Assembly: GCA_004151065.3 (NCBI GenBank)
Contig: NWUY0300004349.1
Location: forward strand, 32,273 to 46,763
Direction of reading: 5' to 3'
Source: Larix sibirica
Lineage: Eukaryota; Streptophyta; Pinopsida; Pinales; Pinaceae
DNA length: 14,491 nucleotides
Within the stretch, counting starts at the first letter, position 1. Each line of letters starts with the position of its first letter. The translations under genes and the position numbers were made by a program. Below are positions 1 to 8,956 of the stretch, piece after piece. Under the pieces are notes generated by a model. It was not told the DNA's origin, searched no databases, and worked only from the letters and a program-made list of their open reading frames with translations.

Positions 1-1
1 A

Positions 2-349
2 CACTTTATCCCTCAATCTATGTATCCTGAAAACATCATCACTGATATGGTTTCCCCACAAGGTGGACCCAAATCAATAGAACAAGACCGACAATGCTAC
101 AAGAAACAAAATTGCACTAATAAGCATATAATGGAGATGAAGGCGATATTGGACCTAGTTCTCCTCAAGGATAAGGTAGTTTTTTATACATAAAATGTTC
201 AATTGGAAGATTCCATGAGAGGAAGGTTTTTTAGAATTATTTAAAGAGTTGGCCCTAAAGAGAACTTGGGAACAGGTTTTGAGTTACCTAGCACTAACCC
301 ATGCTGGTCTCCGAGGTTATATCACCTTTGTATTCATTTCAGTAGATGA
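2..349 (+). pseudogene. Decayed coding-like frame of unknown family, cut by the window start
   Basis: One reading frame runs from the first bases to a TGA at 347-349 and is interrupted only by TAA codons at 191 and 242. The part before the first stop is about 63 codons long, with a possible start at 20 (MYPENIITDMVSPQGGPK...). Its composition is protein-like, with mixed charged residues and several Cys. Both TAA codons could be CAA (Gln) changed by a single C-to-T, so I infer a broken gene or exon entering from the left. A GTAGTT at 176 could be a splice donor ending an exon at 175. An AG at 341-342 after a pyrimidine run could be an acceptor, but joining the two puts TAG next in phase, so I do not propose that splice. 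I do not recognise the family, and chance remains possible. Confidence 0.25.
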
Positions 350-376
350 TATATTGGAGATAGCTATACAAACATA

Positions 377-420
377 GACCTAACTTCCTAAATGTTCTAC
401 ATGGACCTAACTTCCTAAAT
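377..420. repeat. 17-bp perfect direct repeat
   Basis: GACCTAACTTCCTAAAT occurs at 377-393 and again at 404-420, separated by 10 bases. It is a small local duplication with no evident function. Confidence 0.8.
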
Positions 421-698
421 ATCCTTAAACCATATGAGCATTCTCCTCATTCTCAAATGCTTAAGACTCATACTGACACAATCCCATAGGAAGTTAAATT
501 AAAGTATGATTAATTTTTAATTTTAATAATCTTCCCATTAACTAAATCATTGTTTTCGTAATAGTAGGTGGTAATCGAATTATTAAACTTTCAAATTAGA
601 CTATTCTAGAGATCTTCTTATTTATTTCTTTGCAGCGTATATGAAGGAGAGCCATCTTTGGTTACACAATTGTGCAAAGAAGGGTTTGAATTAGCAGT
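421..698. other. AT-rich stretch without recognisable features
   Basis: No coding frame, structured repeat or RNA gene was seen here. The stretch separates the broken left-hand frame from the minisatellite blocks. Confidence 0.5.
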
Positions 699-792
699 CC
701 CTTTCGCGAGGCCATTCCCTTTGTCTTCCCTTCGTTGTTGTGGCCATTCACTTTGTCTCCCTTCGTTGGCGTGGTCGTTCCCTTCCCTTCGT
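699..792. repeat. Pyrimidine-rich tandem repeat of about 30 bp, degenerate
   Basis: About three diverged units share the pattern CCCTTCGTTG, a TGGCCATTC-like core, then CCCTTTGTCT. They appear near 699, 728 and 759, and a further CCCTTCGTTG closes the block. Unit lengths vary, so this is an old minisatellite. The long minus-strand open frame across this block arises from its low complexity. Confidence 0.55.
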
Positions 793-812
793 TGTTTTAG
801 TGTCCTCTGTTT

Positions 813-948
813 TTGAACAATAGACAACAACTGGCATTGAACAATGACACAACAACTGGTGGGGTTGAACAATGACACAGCGACTGGTAGGGTTGAACAA
901 TGACATAGCGACTGGCGGGGTTGAGCAATTACACAGCGATTGGCAGGG
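813..948. repeat. 28-bp minisatellite, about five units
   Basis: Units begin with TTGAACAA at 813, 837, 865, 893 and (as TTGAGCAA) 921. The spacings are 24, 28, 28 and 28 bp. Each continues with a GACACAGCGACTGG-like core and ends in a G run. The period is not a multiple of three, so the repeat is not maintained as protein. It ends about 30 bp before the palindrome and TATA box that precede the small ORF at 1051. Confidence 0.85.
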
Positions 949-978
949 GAAGGTTTTGCATTTATATAGTTAAACATT

Positions 979-999
979 TCTCGGCCGAGAGTATAAAAG
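979..999 (+). promoter_or_regulatory. Candidate core promoter: 12-bp palindrome plus TATA box
   Basis: TCTCGGCCGAGA at 979-990 is a perfect palindrome, and TATAAAAG follows immediately at 992-999. A plant TATA box usually lies 25-35 bp upstream of the start site, which would put initiation near 1025-1032 and give a short leader before the ATG at 1051. The palindrome could be a protein-binding site. I infer a promoter from position and motif only. Confidence 0.4.
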
Positions 1000-1027
1000 G
1001 AATCTAAAATCTCAATCAAGAAACTTC

Positions 1028-1067
1028 TCCGAGAGTTTAATATCAAAAATATGGTTATACTCTCGGA
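1028..1067. repeat. 9-bp inverted repeat flanking the ATG at 1051
   Basis: TCCGAGAGT at 1028-1036 is the exact reverse complement of ACTCTCGGA at 1059-1067, with a 22-base loop that contains the ATG. The same CCGAGAG core is in the palindrome at 979-990. In RNA this could fold into a hairpin around the start codon. Whether it is functional is unknown. Confidence 0.6.
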
Positions 1068-1296
1068 CGACAAAGTTAAATATTCTCAGGTGAACAATTA
1101 TCTAACTATGGAAGAACTCTCATACGAGAGAAGTTTAACTGTGGTTAATGCCTCGTCCAAGAAATATTACAACTCTCTCCCAAGAAAATATGTTGACTTT
1201 TTTCTCCGCCTAGAAACTGAAAATTATAACAAAAAAAATCCAATTGTCATCAAATTGTTTCCCAACTTCGTGTTTTCACCCTTCAGTGAGGATTAA
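1051..1296 (+). CDS. Small hypothetical protein, 81 aa
   Basis: An 81-codon ORF starts at the first ATG after a TATA box 52-59 bp upstream and ends at TAA 1294-1296. The protein begins MVILSDDKVKYSQVNNY, is rich in Tyr, Asn, Lys and Leu, and ends in a hydrophobic and aromatic segment (IKLFPNFVFSPF). I see no signal peptide, no convincing membrane helix and no known motif. The start was chosen because it is the first ATG after the TATA box and sits within the inverted repeat. Coding-like fragments in other frames follow (1328-1631), so this may be the 5' part of a larger broken gene or a first exon. A chance ORF is a serious alternative, because 81 codons can occur by accident. Confidence 0.27.
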   Translation: MVILSDDKVKYSQVNNYLTMEELSYERSLTVVNASSKKYYNSLPRKYVDFFLRLETENYNKKNPIVIKLFPNFVFSPFSED

Positions 1297-1327
1297 CCTC
1301 ATTGGTAAATTTTGAGCATGGAAGGGG

Positions 1328-1631
1328 ATGCCCTTGGTTCCCATCAGATTTGACAATTTTGGTGATTGTGCAATGCAGAAGAAGCACAATTTTCCAATCA
1401 GAATGTTTCTTATACATTACATGACAAATGCCTCTCGCTTACGGGTTAGTTCACCTATGTGTTTAAGCAGAACGCATTTTGTGGAGGCCTATGAAAGTTT
1501 CTTTTTCCCAGTATCTCATCCTATCCTAAGATGTCTCACGGGAATTTAGGATCAAATATATTGGTTCTGAGGATAACAAATATACTGATGACTTCAATGG
1601 CCTTCTACTCAATACCAATGGCATTGGTTCT
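1328..1631 (+). pseudogene. Coding-like fragments in two frames, unassigned
   Basis: Two overlapping open stretches lie here. One runs 1328-1549 (73 codons, starting MPLVPIRFDNFGDC). A second, in another frame, runs from about 1530 to a TGA near 1631 and reads FRIKYIGSEDNKYTDDF... The second looks quite protein-like, with alternating charged and hydrophobic residues, but has no start codon. Together with the ORF at 1051 they could be pieces of one decayed gene separated by indels. I recognise no domain, and the grouping is an inference from proximity and strand. Confidence 0.17.
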
Positions 1632-1778
1632 TGAGAAGAGCAATTGTTTCTATGTGCGTCACGACAAGCTATTGAATGGTGATATATCAAACAATTAGAA
1701 GCACTTGAGAAGAGTAGTTGTTTCTATGTGTGTTAGGACAAGCTGCTCAATGGAGATATATCAAACAATTAGAAGCAC
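1631..1778. repeat. Tandem duplication with a 74-bp unit
   Basis: Copies at 1631-1704 and 1705-1778 both start TTGAGAAGAG, contain TTGTTTCTATGTG and GATATATCAAACAATTAGAA, and end GAAGCAC(A/T)T. They differ at several positions, so the duplication is not recent. The 74-bp length would shift any reading frame passing through it. Confidence 0.85.
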
Positions 1779-1857
1779 ATGAAAGTTTCTAGGGGTAAGC
1801 TCTGCCCTCCATGGTAATATAATAGCTTTGGAAAGCCTATCTATAAGAAATATCAGC

Positions 1858-1909
1858 AAAGAGCAGTGAATAACATAAAAAAATATAGTAAAGAGCAGTG
1901 AATAACATA
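1858..1909. repeat. 20-bp perfect direct repeat
   Basis: AAAGAGCAGTGAATAACATA occurs at 1858-1877 and 1890-1909 (32-bp period), with an A-rich spacer. It is a local duplication of no evident function. Confidence 0.85.
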
Positions 1910-3699
1910 CTAAATATACCTATGAAGGGTGATTTAACATCATAGTTCATACCAGATAAAATTTCCAAACTTCTTAACTTAGGAACATACAAAGACTGCA
2001 ATGATTTTGTAGATTCAATTAAGAGCCTATGTAGTTTTCTTAAGCAGTCACAACCGAATTTTATTAGTCTGTGAACTACATATTATATTCCAGTAAGTCA
2101 GTGCAGGAATCAACTCCAATAGGTCAATGCAGCAATCTGTATCACCAATCTTTTTTTCTTTGAGAAAATAGTGGAAATGTAAATATGGAGCATTGGTTAG
2201 TCACTACCTTCTTATTTAACAAAATATATCATGAATGCCATGAAATTGTTGTGTCCAAGAGGTTCATTTCCCAGTAGGGGATGTGTAACTCCTTCCNGTC
2301 TGCTCATTTTTACTGCAATTTTCACTGTAATTCATCTTTTCTGCTCATTCTTTCTCTGTGAGGTATACTCAGCTCCATGATCTGTTGTGATTTAGAATTT
2401 CACATGGTATGTATTAATTGTGTTTTTATTTATTATTCTAGAAGGACTTATTGAATTGATCTGACTCACTAAATCTTATAAGTATAGTGGCTACAACATA
2501 TTTTCATTCAATTTGGTTTTCACTTTGGTTGATAAGGTTTCTATAGAACAATTGAGAACTGCTATAGAACCTCATCAGCTATTGCAAACAAAAGCAATGG
2601 GAAATGGACATGGAGGTGACAAGATTTAAACACTTGTGCTATAGATCCACATGGCATATTCTTTTGGGGGTTGCTATGGAAGCTCCCAAGGGTTTCTACA
2701 GAAAATATTACTGCCTCTTTTTCAGTACAATTGTATAATTTGTAGTGATGCTTACTAGGAGTAATGATTTCATTTTGTACGATTTTCTTTTTGGCGATCA
2801 ATTAAGTATTTCATTTGTATAAATATGAGAATAGATAATATTTGATTTGTTTTCTAGTTGGTGAATTTATTTTCTCTGCTTCCCATAAAAATTTATGTTT
2901 TGGTTAACACTTTTGTTCTATAAGGTTGCAAAAGGGCACAATTATGATTCAATTTAGTAGTTCACTTTAATTTACAATGCCTTACATTAAATGCAAGGGT
3001 CACTCTAATTATTTTTCTTATACATGTCTCTTTCTCCTTTGCACTTATATAATAGAATACATATATATGTTTGCTAACTTGGTTTCTGTGAGTAGTTTTG
3101 CATGAAGAGTTTGGCATAGGTTTCAAGGTGTGGCTTGTGGCAAAGAATTTCATGCTTGTTTTATAGCCTTGTTTCAACTTCCACCCAGGATTAGTTCATG
3201 TTCCATTTAACATTCATGTTCTATTTATTTAGCATTTATTTCTACTTATAATTTATGTTTCGGTTACTAGAGCATGCCCATGGTTCTATATTTGGAACCA
3301 TAATCTGATACCATGCATGAAGACTCCTATGGAATCCCTCTATAATAGAATCATTTCAATGTAAATAGAATTATATCTATATTGTTTCTTTGAAATGACT
3401 AGTCCTAAGCAAATTGAATACTAACATCATTTTTTTTATTGCGGGAAAATAACACATTCTTTCATTTGAGATCTCCACTTTCTAGCATTTGAGATTTTTG
3501 TAATAAGCAATATAGATAAGTTTTAAATTTCCATAGCTTAAGTAAATTAACCATAAAAATACATCTTATCTCGTTCGAGAAGTCTCTTGCCTTATGTTGA
3601 ATCCTGAAATTTGTAGTAGATTAGCAATACCCAAACTAGTGTAACCTCACATCCTATCAAGAACAGTCTATTCGACTCCATGACCCAGATAACTTAGAG
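1910..3699. other. Long non-genic stretch, AT-rich, no convincing gene
   Basis: No long open frame with protein-like composition or known motif was found. One ambiguous base (N) is at 2297. The segment around 2551-2740 reads open for about 55 codons on the plus strand and 79 on the minus strand, and could contain a small exon (AATGGACATGGAGGTGACAAG), but nothing supports either reading. A short inverted repeat, ATGGTTC at 3280-3286 and GAACCAT at 3295-3301, is present. The rest is unstructured. Confidence 0.5.
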
Positions 3700-3910
3700 A
3701 GTCTTTGGCCCCCGTTCCCAAAACTCTCTTAGACATTATAGTGCACCCTCAAATTTTCCACCCTCAGTCCTTTCTCATGCTCCAATTTATCAAAAAATAT
3801 TCCCCCCTTCCATACTTGAGGTATCCTCCTCATACCTACCTCCTCCACCAACTCTTCCTTCCCATCTCCCCATAAGCATTCAATTCCCACTCATGCCTCC
3901 CACATGGCTC
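3700..3910. other. Pyrimidine-rich tract on the plus strand
   Basis: The plus strand here is strongly enriched in C and T (for example TCCTCCTCATACCTACCTCC), unlike the AT-rich sequence on both sides. It has no open frame of note. It could be a low-complexity tract, or the end of an unrecognised element that joined here. From 3911 to about 4200 the sequence returns to AT-rich DNA with no features seen. Confidence 0.4.
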
Positions 3911-4204
3911 TCCAATACTGTGCAATAAATAACAAAATCAATCATATCCTACTTATCAACTCAACTCAATAATATTTCTCAATGGAATAAAATAAATTTA
4001 TTGAATTAAACCTATCAAACATTAAATGTCTCGACTATAATTTGTTTATCACCTCTAATCCATTAAAAAACACTTTTATAATTAAAATTTATTTCCTAAT
4101 TTTAGCTATAATTCAAATGATCAACAAATCCAACTAGAAATAATCAATACCCATATACATAAAGAGTCATGTGCAACATATAAATAAATTTCAAAGTGTG
4201 GGGA

Positions 4205-5285
4205 ATTACATGAAGGCTTACAATGAGGTACACAATGAACTATAATAAGGTTTGGCGTGTCTTTTTTTTGAAATGAAACAAATCCATTTCATGTCCAATC
4301 ATTGCTGAAGCCCCATCAATAGATACAACTATCAAATCTTTATATTAAAGGCCTCTAGCATTTATTAATTGACTAACAGTATCATATATTGTTTTCCCTT
4401 TCCCATCCATTACATCCTTCAATTTCATAAATTGTGAGATATGTGGCCCAAGGCCCTTCGAATCTAAATAGGTTGCATAAACAACAAGATGTTGTTCTAA
4501 GCTTCGATCGATGTTTTCATCAACCATTAAAGAGAAGAAAAGACTTTCCAACACATTTTTTATCTAAATTTGTTCAAGATGTCTTTATATGCAATGTTTA
4601 AAATCATTTGTAGACTTAAGATTTGTGTATGAAGAGTACTCTTGAGACATTGGCATATATGACATTTTTGCATAGATGAGAAAATTGCAAAGTTTTTCAT
4701 ACTTTGGTAAAGATCAATATTCTTGACACACAAAATCTGTTATTTTGATTGTAGCAATAACTATTTTCTTATTGGCATCTTCCATTTGTCTAATATGATC
4801 TAGAATTGGCTTCAATCTTTCTATCTAATGCACTAATCCATCATGCCTTAGCATCTTTACGTACTGGTGATTTTCATAAGTAACAAGAGAATCATGTTGT
4901 AATGTAGTACAACCATTCCCTAAACCGCATTGTCCACTCATCCTATACTTCTCACACTAACTACATTTCATAGATATTCTATCATCATGCCTCACATAAT
5001 TCAACCAATGAAACTTATCTAATACAAAATTTTATTTTTGTTTGCACTTTCATTTTCCTTTGATTATTAGCCTCTTCATCAACTTCATTTGTTTCCTCAT
5101 CTAAATCTTCATTAAAAGAACTTGAAAATTTTCATGCAATTGTTGTTTCAATTGAGTATTATGGGTTTTCCCACTGGTACTTGAATTATTTTGAATCTTA
5201 GACGTTTATTCTTTTGTCCATTTATACATTTCTCCAATTGTAACCTGGATCTTTCATTTTCAAGACATTTGTAAATTTCAACCAC
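4205..5285 (-). pseudogene. Decayed hAT-family transposase with TTF zinc finger and DUF4371-like core
   Basis: Transposase of a cut-and-paste hAT DNA transposon, broken by stops. Reading leftward, the N-terminal part starts just after a good splice-acceptor-like TTGTATATAG, with the exon beginning near 5285 (VVEIYKCLENERSRLQ). A charged linker follows. A TTF-type zinc finger (about 5022-4860) shows MKC and CEKYRMSGQCG. An exposed-strand core contains SLMVDENID, HLVVYATYL, SQFMKL, GKTIYD and, at about 4310, VVSIDGASAMIG. This order and these phrases match the plant hAT family annotated as zinc finger 862-like/DUF4371. From about 5022 to 4235 one frame is kept with several in-frame stops and no frameshift. 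A shift near 4235 precedes VHCVPHC, the usual VHCxAH site. The C-terminal RNase-H part and the hAT dimerisation domain are missing. It cannot make active enzyme. Confidence 0.82.
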
Positions 5286-5289
5286 CTAT

Positions 5290-5760
5290 ATACAAAAATA
5301 TGCCAAACCCAAAAAATAAAAAATCAACTAAAACATATACCCCAAGAAAATAATTCATATATTTAAAGAATATGCTTTGAAAAAAAAAACTATATAAAAA
5401 ATAATCTCTTAAAAAAGTAAAGAAAAAAGGCATTATTGAAAATTTTCGTTCACTTTTCTTTTTAAAGTGAAAGAAAATTATAAATAATTAAAAAAATAGA
5501 AAACAATTTTTATTTTAAATAAAACTATTTATTGAATTGTAATATAACACTATCAAAAACTTTAACAATTTGTGATCAACTCCTAAAACATTAGGTATTC
5601 AACATGTAAATTTTATACAAATAATATTATTTTTATTAATAAATATATTTTCTAAATATATAAATCAAATTTAAATTATAAATAAAACTAATGATAATTA
5701 GGCAAATTATTTTACTTTTATTAAAAATAAAAATAAAATATATAAAAGCATAATGTAGTG
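5290..5760. other. Extremely AT-rich island
   Basis: This stretch is dominated by A/T runs, with many TAAAATAAAA-like words and no open frame. It lies immediately 5' of the transposase exon, so part of it may be an intron or the 5' region of the hAT element. It could also behave as a matrix-attachment-like region. I see no terminal inverted repeat that would fix the element end. Confidence 0.45.
5441..5479. repeat. 16-bp inverted repeat with 7-nt loop
   Basis: AATTTTCGTTCACTTT at 5441-5456 pairs with AAAGTGAAAGAAAATT at 5464-5479 with one mismatch, around a T-rich 7-base loop. It is the best hairpin in the AT island. It may be an internal repeat of the DNA transposon or a small palindromic element. 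Confidence 0.7.
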
Positions 5761-5857
5761 GAGATATGAGATCTCTCTTAATTTAGATGCTTTATCATGA
5801 TATGCTTCTAAAATTCTTGCTGAGTTTGGTAAGTCTGTGCAAGTAACTTATGTATAA

Positions 5858-6127
5858 ACTATATATAGCTTTGATAGTGAGGACTCCCAGGATCATCTTC
5901 GTTATAATATATTTCTCAAGGAATCACATATAGCTTTGATTCTCTACCTTAGTTCATTTCGACCATTGCATTTTACTTGTAATAAAGTGTTATCGTCCCT
6001 TTCCCACACCGTTGGTTCGATGGCCCTTCTTAACCAAATCTTTGCTTGGGCTCTCAGAATTCATGAAAATATTGCTCATTTTCTCATTGTCATTATGCAA
6101 CCAAATTGTTGTTTGGAACCATCTTAA
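5858..6127 (+). other. Unassigned open frame, 89 codons without a clear start
   Basis: The frame is open from just after a TAA at 5855-5857 to TAA 6125-6127. It begins TIYSFDSEDSQDHLRY and has a hydrophobic middle (MALLNQIFAWAL) and a further hydrophobic run before the stop. It has no ATG near its left end and no motif I recognise. It lies upstream of the LINE on the same strand, so it could be a remnant of LINE ORF1, an older insertion or chance. The word TATAGCTTTGAT occurs near its left end and again about 66 bp later, a small duplication. Confidence 0.18.
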
Positions 6128-6376
6128 TGAATTCAAGGATAGCAAATGAAATCATGTATTTATATTCTGCAATAAAAGTACAATGCGAAGTCCATGAAAA
6201 AGCTATATTAAAGTATCATATCCCTGTTGTGGGATTTCTTTCTACAATATTACTTACTCTATTTGTAGGTTGAATGATGTCTAACCTAAAATACATTCAC
6301 AACTATAGGCCCAAGTTGGAATGAATAAACTATACCATGTATTGTGTAGTGCCCGCCTGAGTCCAGACTCTAGACC

Positions 6377-6719
6377 TTGGTCCCTGCGCTCCTAGAACAA
6401 ATCTTCTTCTCCTTTGGAAGAGTCAAACACTCCATTTTTGGTCTCACCAAAAAATGGTTCTTCTTCTTTGGAAATAAAATAAGTTTTATCAAAGAAACCC
6501 TTACCTACATTCTCCACAGTGGTGGAGGAAGGCTATGGTATTATACCTATTTCTTCCATTCGTGCGGAAAATGTTTCTGTCAGGAAAGGGAAGAAGGGTA
6601 AAAAAGGGAAGGGATTTGATTCGAGGGGTTCAGGGATTGAAAATGTGTCGGCTCCCTTTACCAATCTAAAGGTTTCTTCTTTATTTAGTAAGGGTTTATC
6701 TAATGTTTCTGTTTCTTGA
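6377..6719 (+). pseudogene. Possible LINE ORF1 C-terminal remnant
   Basis: From about 6519 to the TGA at 6717-6719 the frame reads VVEEGYGIIPISSIRAENVS and then a basic stretch RKGKKGKKGKGF, followed by a Ser/Asn-rich tail. A basic C-terminal region directly before ORF2 fits the RNA-binding ORF1 protein of plant L1 elements, which coats the LINE transcript. The stop is 45 nt before the ORF2 ATG and in the same frame. Upstream, 6377-6600 is open in a different frame (MVPALLEQIFFSF...), implying an indel. No DUF4283 domain or CCHC zinc knuckle can be seen, so the assignment rests mainly on position and charge. Confidence 0.45.
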
Positions 6720-6764
6720 CTTTGGGGCTCTTGGAGAGGATGCAGCCCTCAACGAAGTTACCCA

Positions 6765-7810
6765 ATGAACCTTCTCTCTCTAAATATTTGGGGGATAGGC
6801 AGCAGCCATAAAAGAGTTTCTTTTAAATGTTTATTGGAGAAGATCCATCTTGACATTGTTTTTTAATAGGAGACTATGACTTCCTCAGTGAATCCTTGTA
6901 ATTTTTTTCTAAAAATTAAGCCTTTGTGGTGAGTTTGTGCTATTGATTTTTCTGGTTTCTCTAGGGGCGTTCTTTTGGCTTGGAATCTATCTAAGGTTGA
7001 TTTTAAGGCTTTTGCGACCATTGCAGGTGTGATGGTGGAAGGTAAGATGAGGGGTTATAAAAACACTATCAAGTTATTGAATGTATATGGACCATACAAT
7101 CACAAGAGGGCTTTTTGGGAGCGTGTTAAACAAGCGGGATTATTATCTAGTCTTCCTTTGATCTTAGGAGGGGACTTAAACCTAGCTTTGTCCTCGACCG
7201 AGATTTGGGGAGCAGGGAAACTAAATGATCCTCTATCAAATTTATTCTACTCTCTTTGAGAATGAAATCTGATGGATATCACTCCAAATGTTATGGTTCC
7301 TACCTAGTCCAATGATCGGATGGGTTCTGCTGGTATTGCCAAACGTCTTGACCATGTTCTGATGTGTGAAGATTTATGTGACTCCATTGGTCGTTTTCAT
7401 TTCTAGTCTCTCTCTACGGGCATTTTTTATCACAAAATAGTTGTGCTTCAATTGGATTTTGACAAAAGTTTTGTTAATTACCCTTTCAAATTCAACCCAT
7501 GTTGGTTGGAGGAGCAAGATTTTTGTGACATGATCATAAAGAAATGGATTTTGTATTCACAAACTATTCATTTATCTCCTATATTCAGTCTAGTCAAAAA
7601 TTTAACTTTATTAAGATAAGATGTGATCCGCTGGGAGAAAGATAAGAAATCTAATAATTCAGAATAGCTGGTTCGAATAGAATTGGAGATAAATAAATTG
7701 TCGGGTATGGTGGATGATGATTTTTTCTCCACTGAACGGAAGGAGCATCTTCTTATACTGGAGTGGAAAAAAACTATGATTTTAAAACATGAGGAGGAAA
7801 ATAACAAGTG
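6765..7810 (+). pseudogene. LINE ORF2, endonuclease domain and linker (broken)
   Basis: This part nicked target DNA to prime reverse transcription. ORF2 begins at ATG 6765 with MNLLSLNIWGIGSSHKRVSF, matching the N-terminal strand of the exonuclease-endonuclease-phosphatase fold with its metal-site Asn. The ET at 6870-6875 is the catalytic Glu of the usual QET motif and directly follows two stops (TAA TAG). NVYGPYN gives the Tyr/Pro motif and GGDLN at 7167-7181 gives the catalytic Asp and Asn. At 7425-7433 the usual Ser-Asp-His is Phe-Tyr-His, so the Asp is lost. Stops also fall at 6930, 7257, 7263 and beyond. One frame holds to about 7810 with no shift. The linker contains FKFNPCWLEEQDF, typical of plant L1. 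Confidence 0.85.
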
Positions 7811-8956
7811 TGTGATAATAACACAAAATTCTTCCACAAGTATGCTAATCAAAGAAGAAAGACAAATGTAATATGGGATCTTAATGTTGAATATGATGAG
7901 ACTGTTTATGATAATGTTTCTTTAAAAAATGTTGCTGTGCATCATTTTAAGGATATTTATAGCCATAATTATCATTCCAATCTGGAGAAACAACTTAAGG
8001 TCATTCGAAACTTCCCTAGATTCTCTTGTGGTGATGATGGTCATTTGTTGGGTAGGCCTGTGACTCATGAGGAGATTAAAGGTGTACTGTCTAATTTTGC
8101 GAGGAATAAAATTCCAGGCCCGGATGGGTGGACTATAGAGTTCTTCTTACATTTTTTTATTTGATGGGTAAGGATATTACTAAGGCAGTGGATGAGACTA
8201 GAAGAACATGTCAAGTGCCGAGTTGTTTAAATGTCACCTATATCACCCTGATCCTGAAGAGTAATAGATTGGAGACCTTTAATGATTATAGGCCCATTTC
8301 CCTATGTAATCTTCTCTATAAGGTTATTACAAAGGTCATTTTTAACATAATCAAACCTGTGCTAGGTAGATTTATCATTGAGGAATAGTTTGGTTTCTTT
8401 CCAAACAAACAGATACTAGATGCAATGGGGATTGCACAAGAATGTCTTCATTCGGTCAAACAGAAGAAACAAATTGCATTTATACAAAAAATGGACTTAA
8501 TCAAGGCATATGACAGAGTGGATTGAACTTACCTAAGATTTATACTTATTCAGATTGGCCTTCCACCATAGGTTATTAGCTGGATTATGGCTTTTATAAC
8601 TTTGGCTAGTTTTGTAATTCTTATAAATGGGTTACCAACCTCTTTCTTCTATGGAAATAGGGAGCTCAGACAAGGATGCCCGCTTTCTCCATTATTGTTC
8701 CTTCTAGTTATTGAAGGTCTTAGTCTTCTTATCAAGGAAGAAAAAGTTCAAAACATGATCAGAGGTATTAAAATTGCCAATTCTCTCTATATCTCACATC
8801 TATTGTTCGTAGACGACGTGCTTATATTTGGTTATGGCTCAGGTAGCGAATGGAAACAATACCATTCTATCTTTCTATCTTTTGTGACACATCAGGTATG
8901 GCTATAACTTCTCAAAAATCAAATTTTATTTTCAACCGTGATGATCAGGTATTAAA
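7808..8956 (+). pseudogene. LINE ORF2, reverse transcriptase domain (broken)
   Basis: RNA-dependent DNA polymerase of the element. Order of motifs: NTKFFHKYANQRRK at the left, PGPDGW at about 8118-8135, DYRPISLCN near 8284, KMDLIKAYDRVD (motif A, catalytic Asp), RQGCPLSPLLF (motif B) and FVDDVLIF at 8806-8829 (motif C). Both Asp codons of motif C are intact, but Val replaces the more usual Ala. Stops at 8386 (TAG), 8524 (TGA, where Trp is expected after Val-Asp) and 8569 (TAG) interrupt it. Frame changes occur near 7810, near 8155 in a T run, and near 8890. The enzyme cannot be produced as one chain. Confidence 0.9.

Noticed and set aside
618-1073. 151-codon minus-strand open frame
   Set aside because: Most of it is the 28-bp and 30-bp repeats read on the opposite strand. 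The periods are not multiples of three and no domain is visible, so it arises from low complexity.
2407-2443. Apparent intron with GTATGT donor and TTCTAG acceptor
   Set aside because: 37 nt is too short for a plant intron and neither flank is a convincing exon.
2562-2801. 79-codon minus-strand open frame
   Set aside because: No motif, no promoter-like sequence and no neighbour support. Its composition looks random for AT-rich DNA.
2962-3177. 71-codon minus-strand open frame
   Set aside because: No recognisable motif and low complexity. A chance frame is the simpler reading.
5290-5760. Replication origin or centromere-like sequence
   Set aside because: High AT content alone is not evidence; no tandem unit or conserved element is present.
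7568-7852. 94-codon minus-strand open frame
   Set aside because: It lies antisense to the LINE linker, whose plus-strand reading is clearly the real one.
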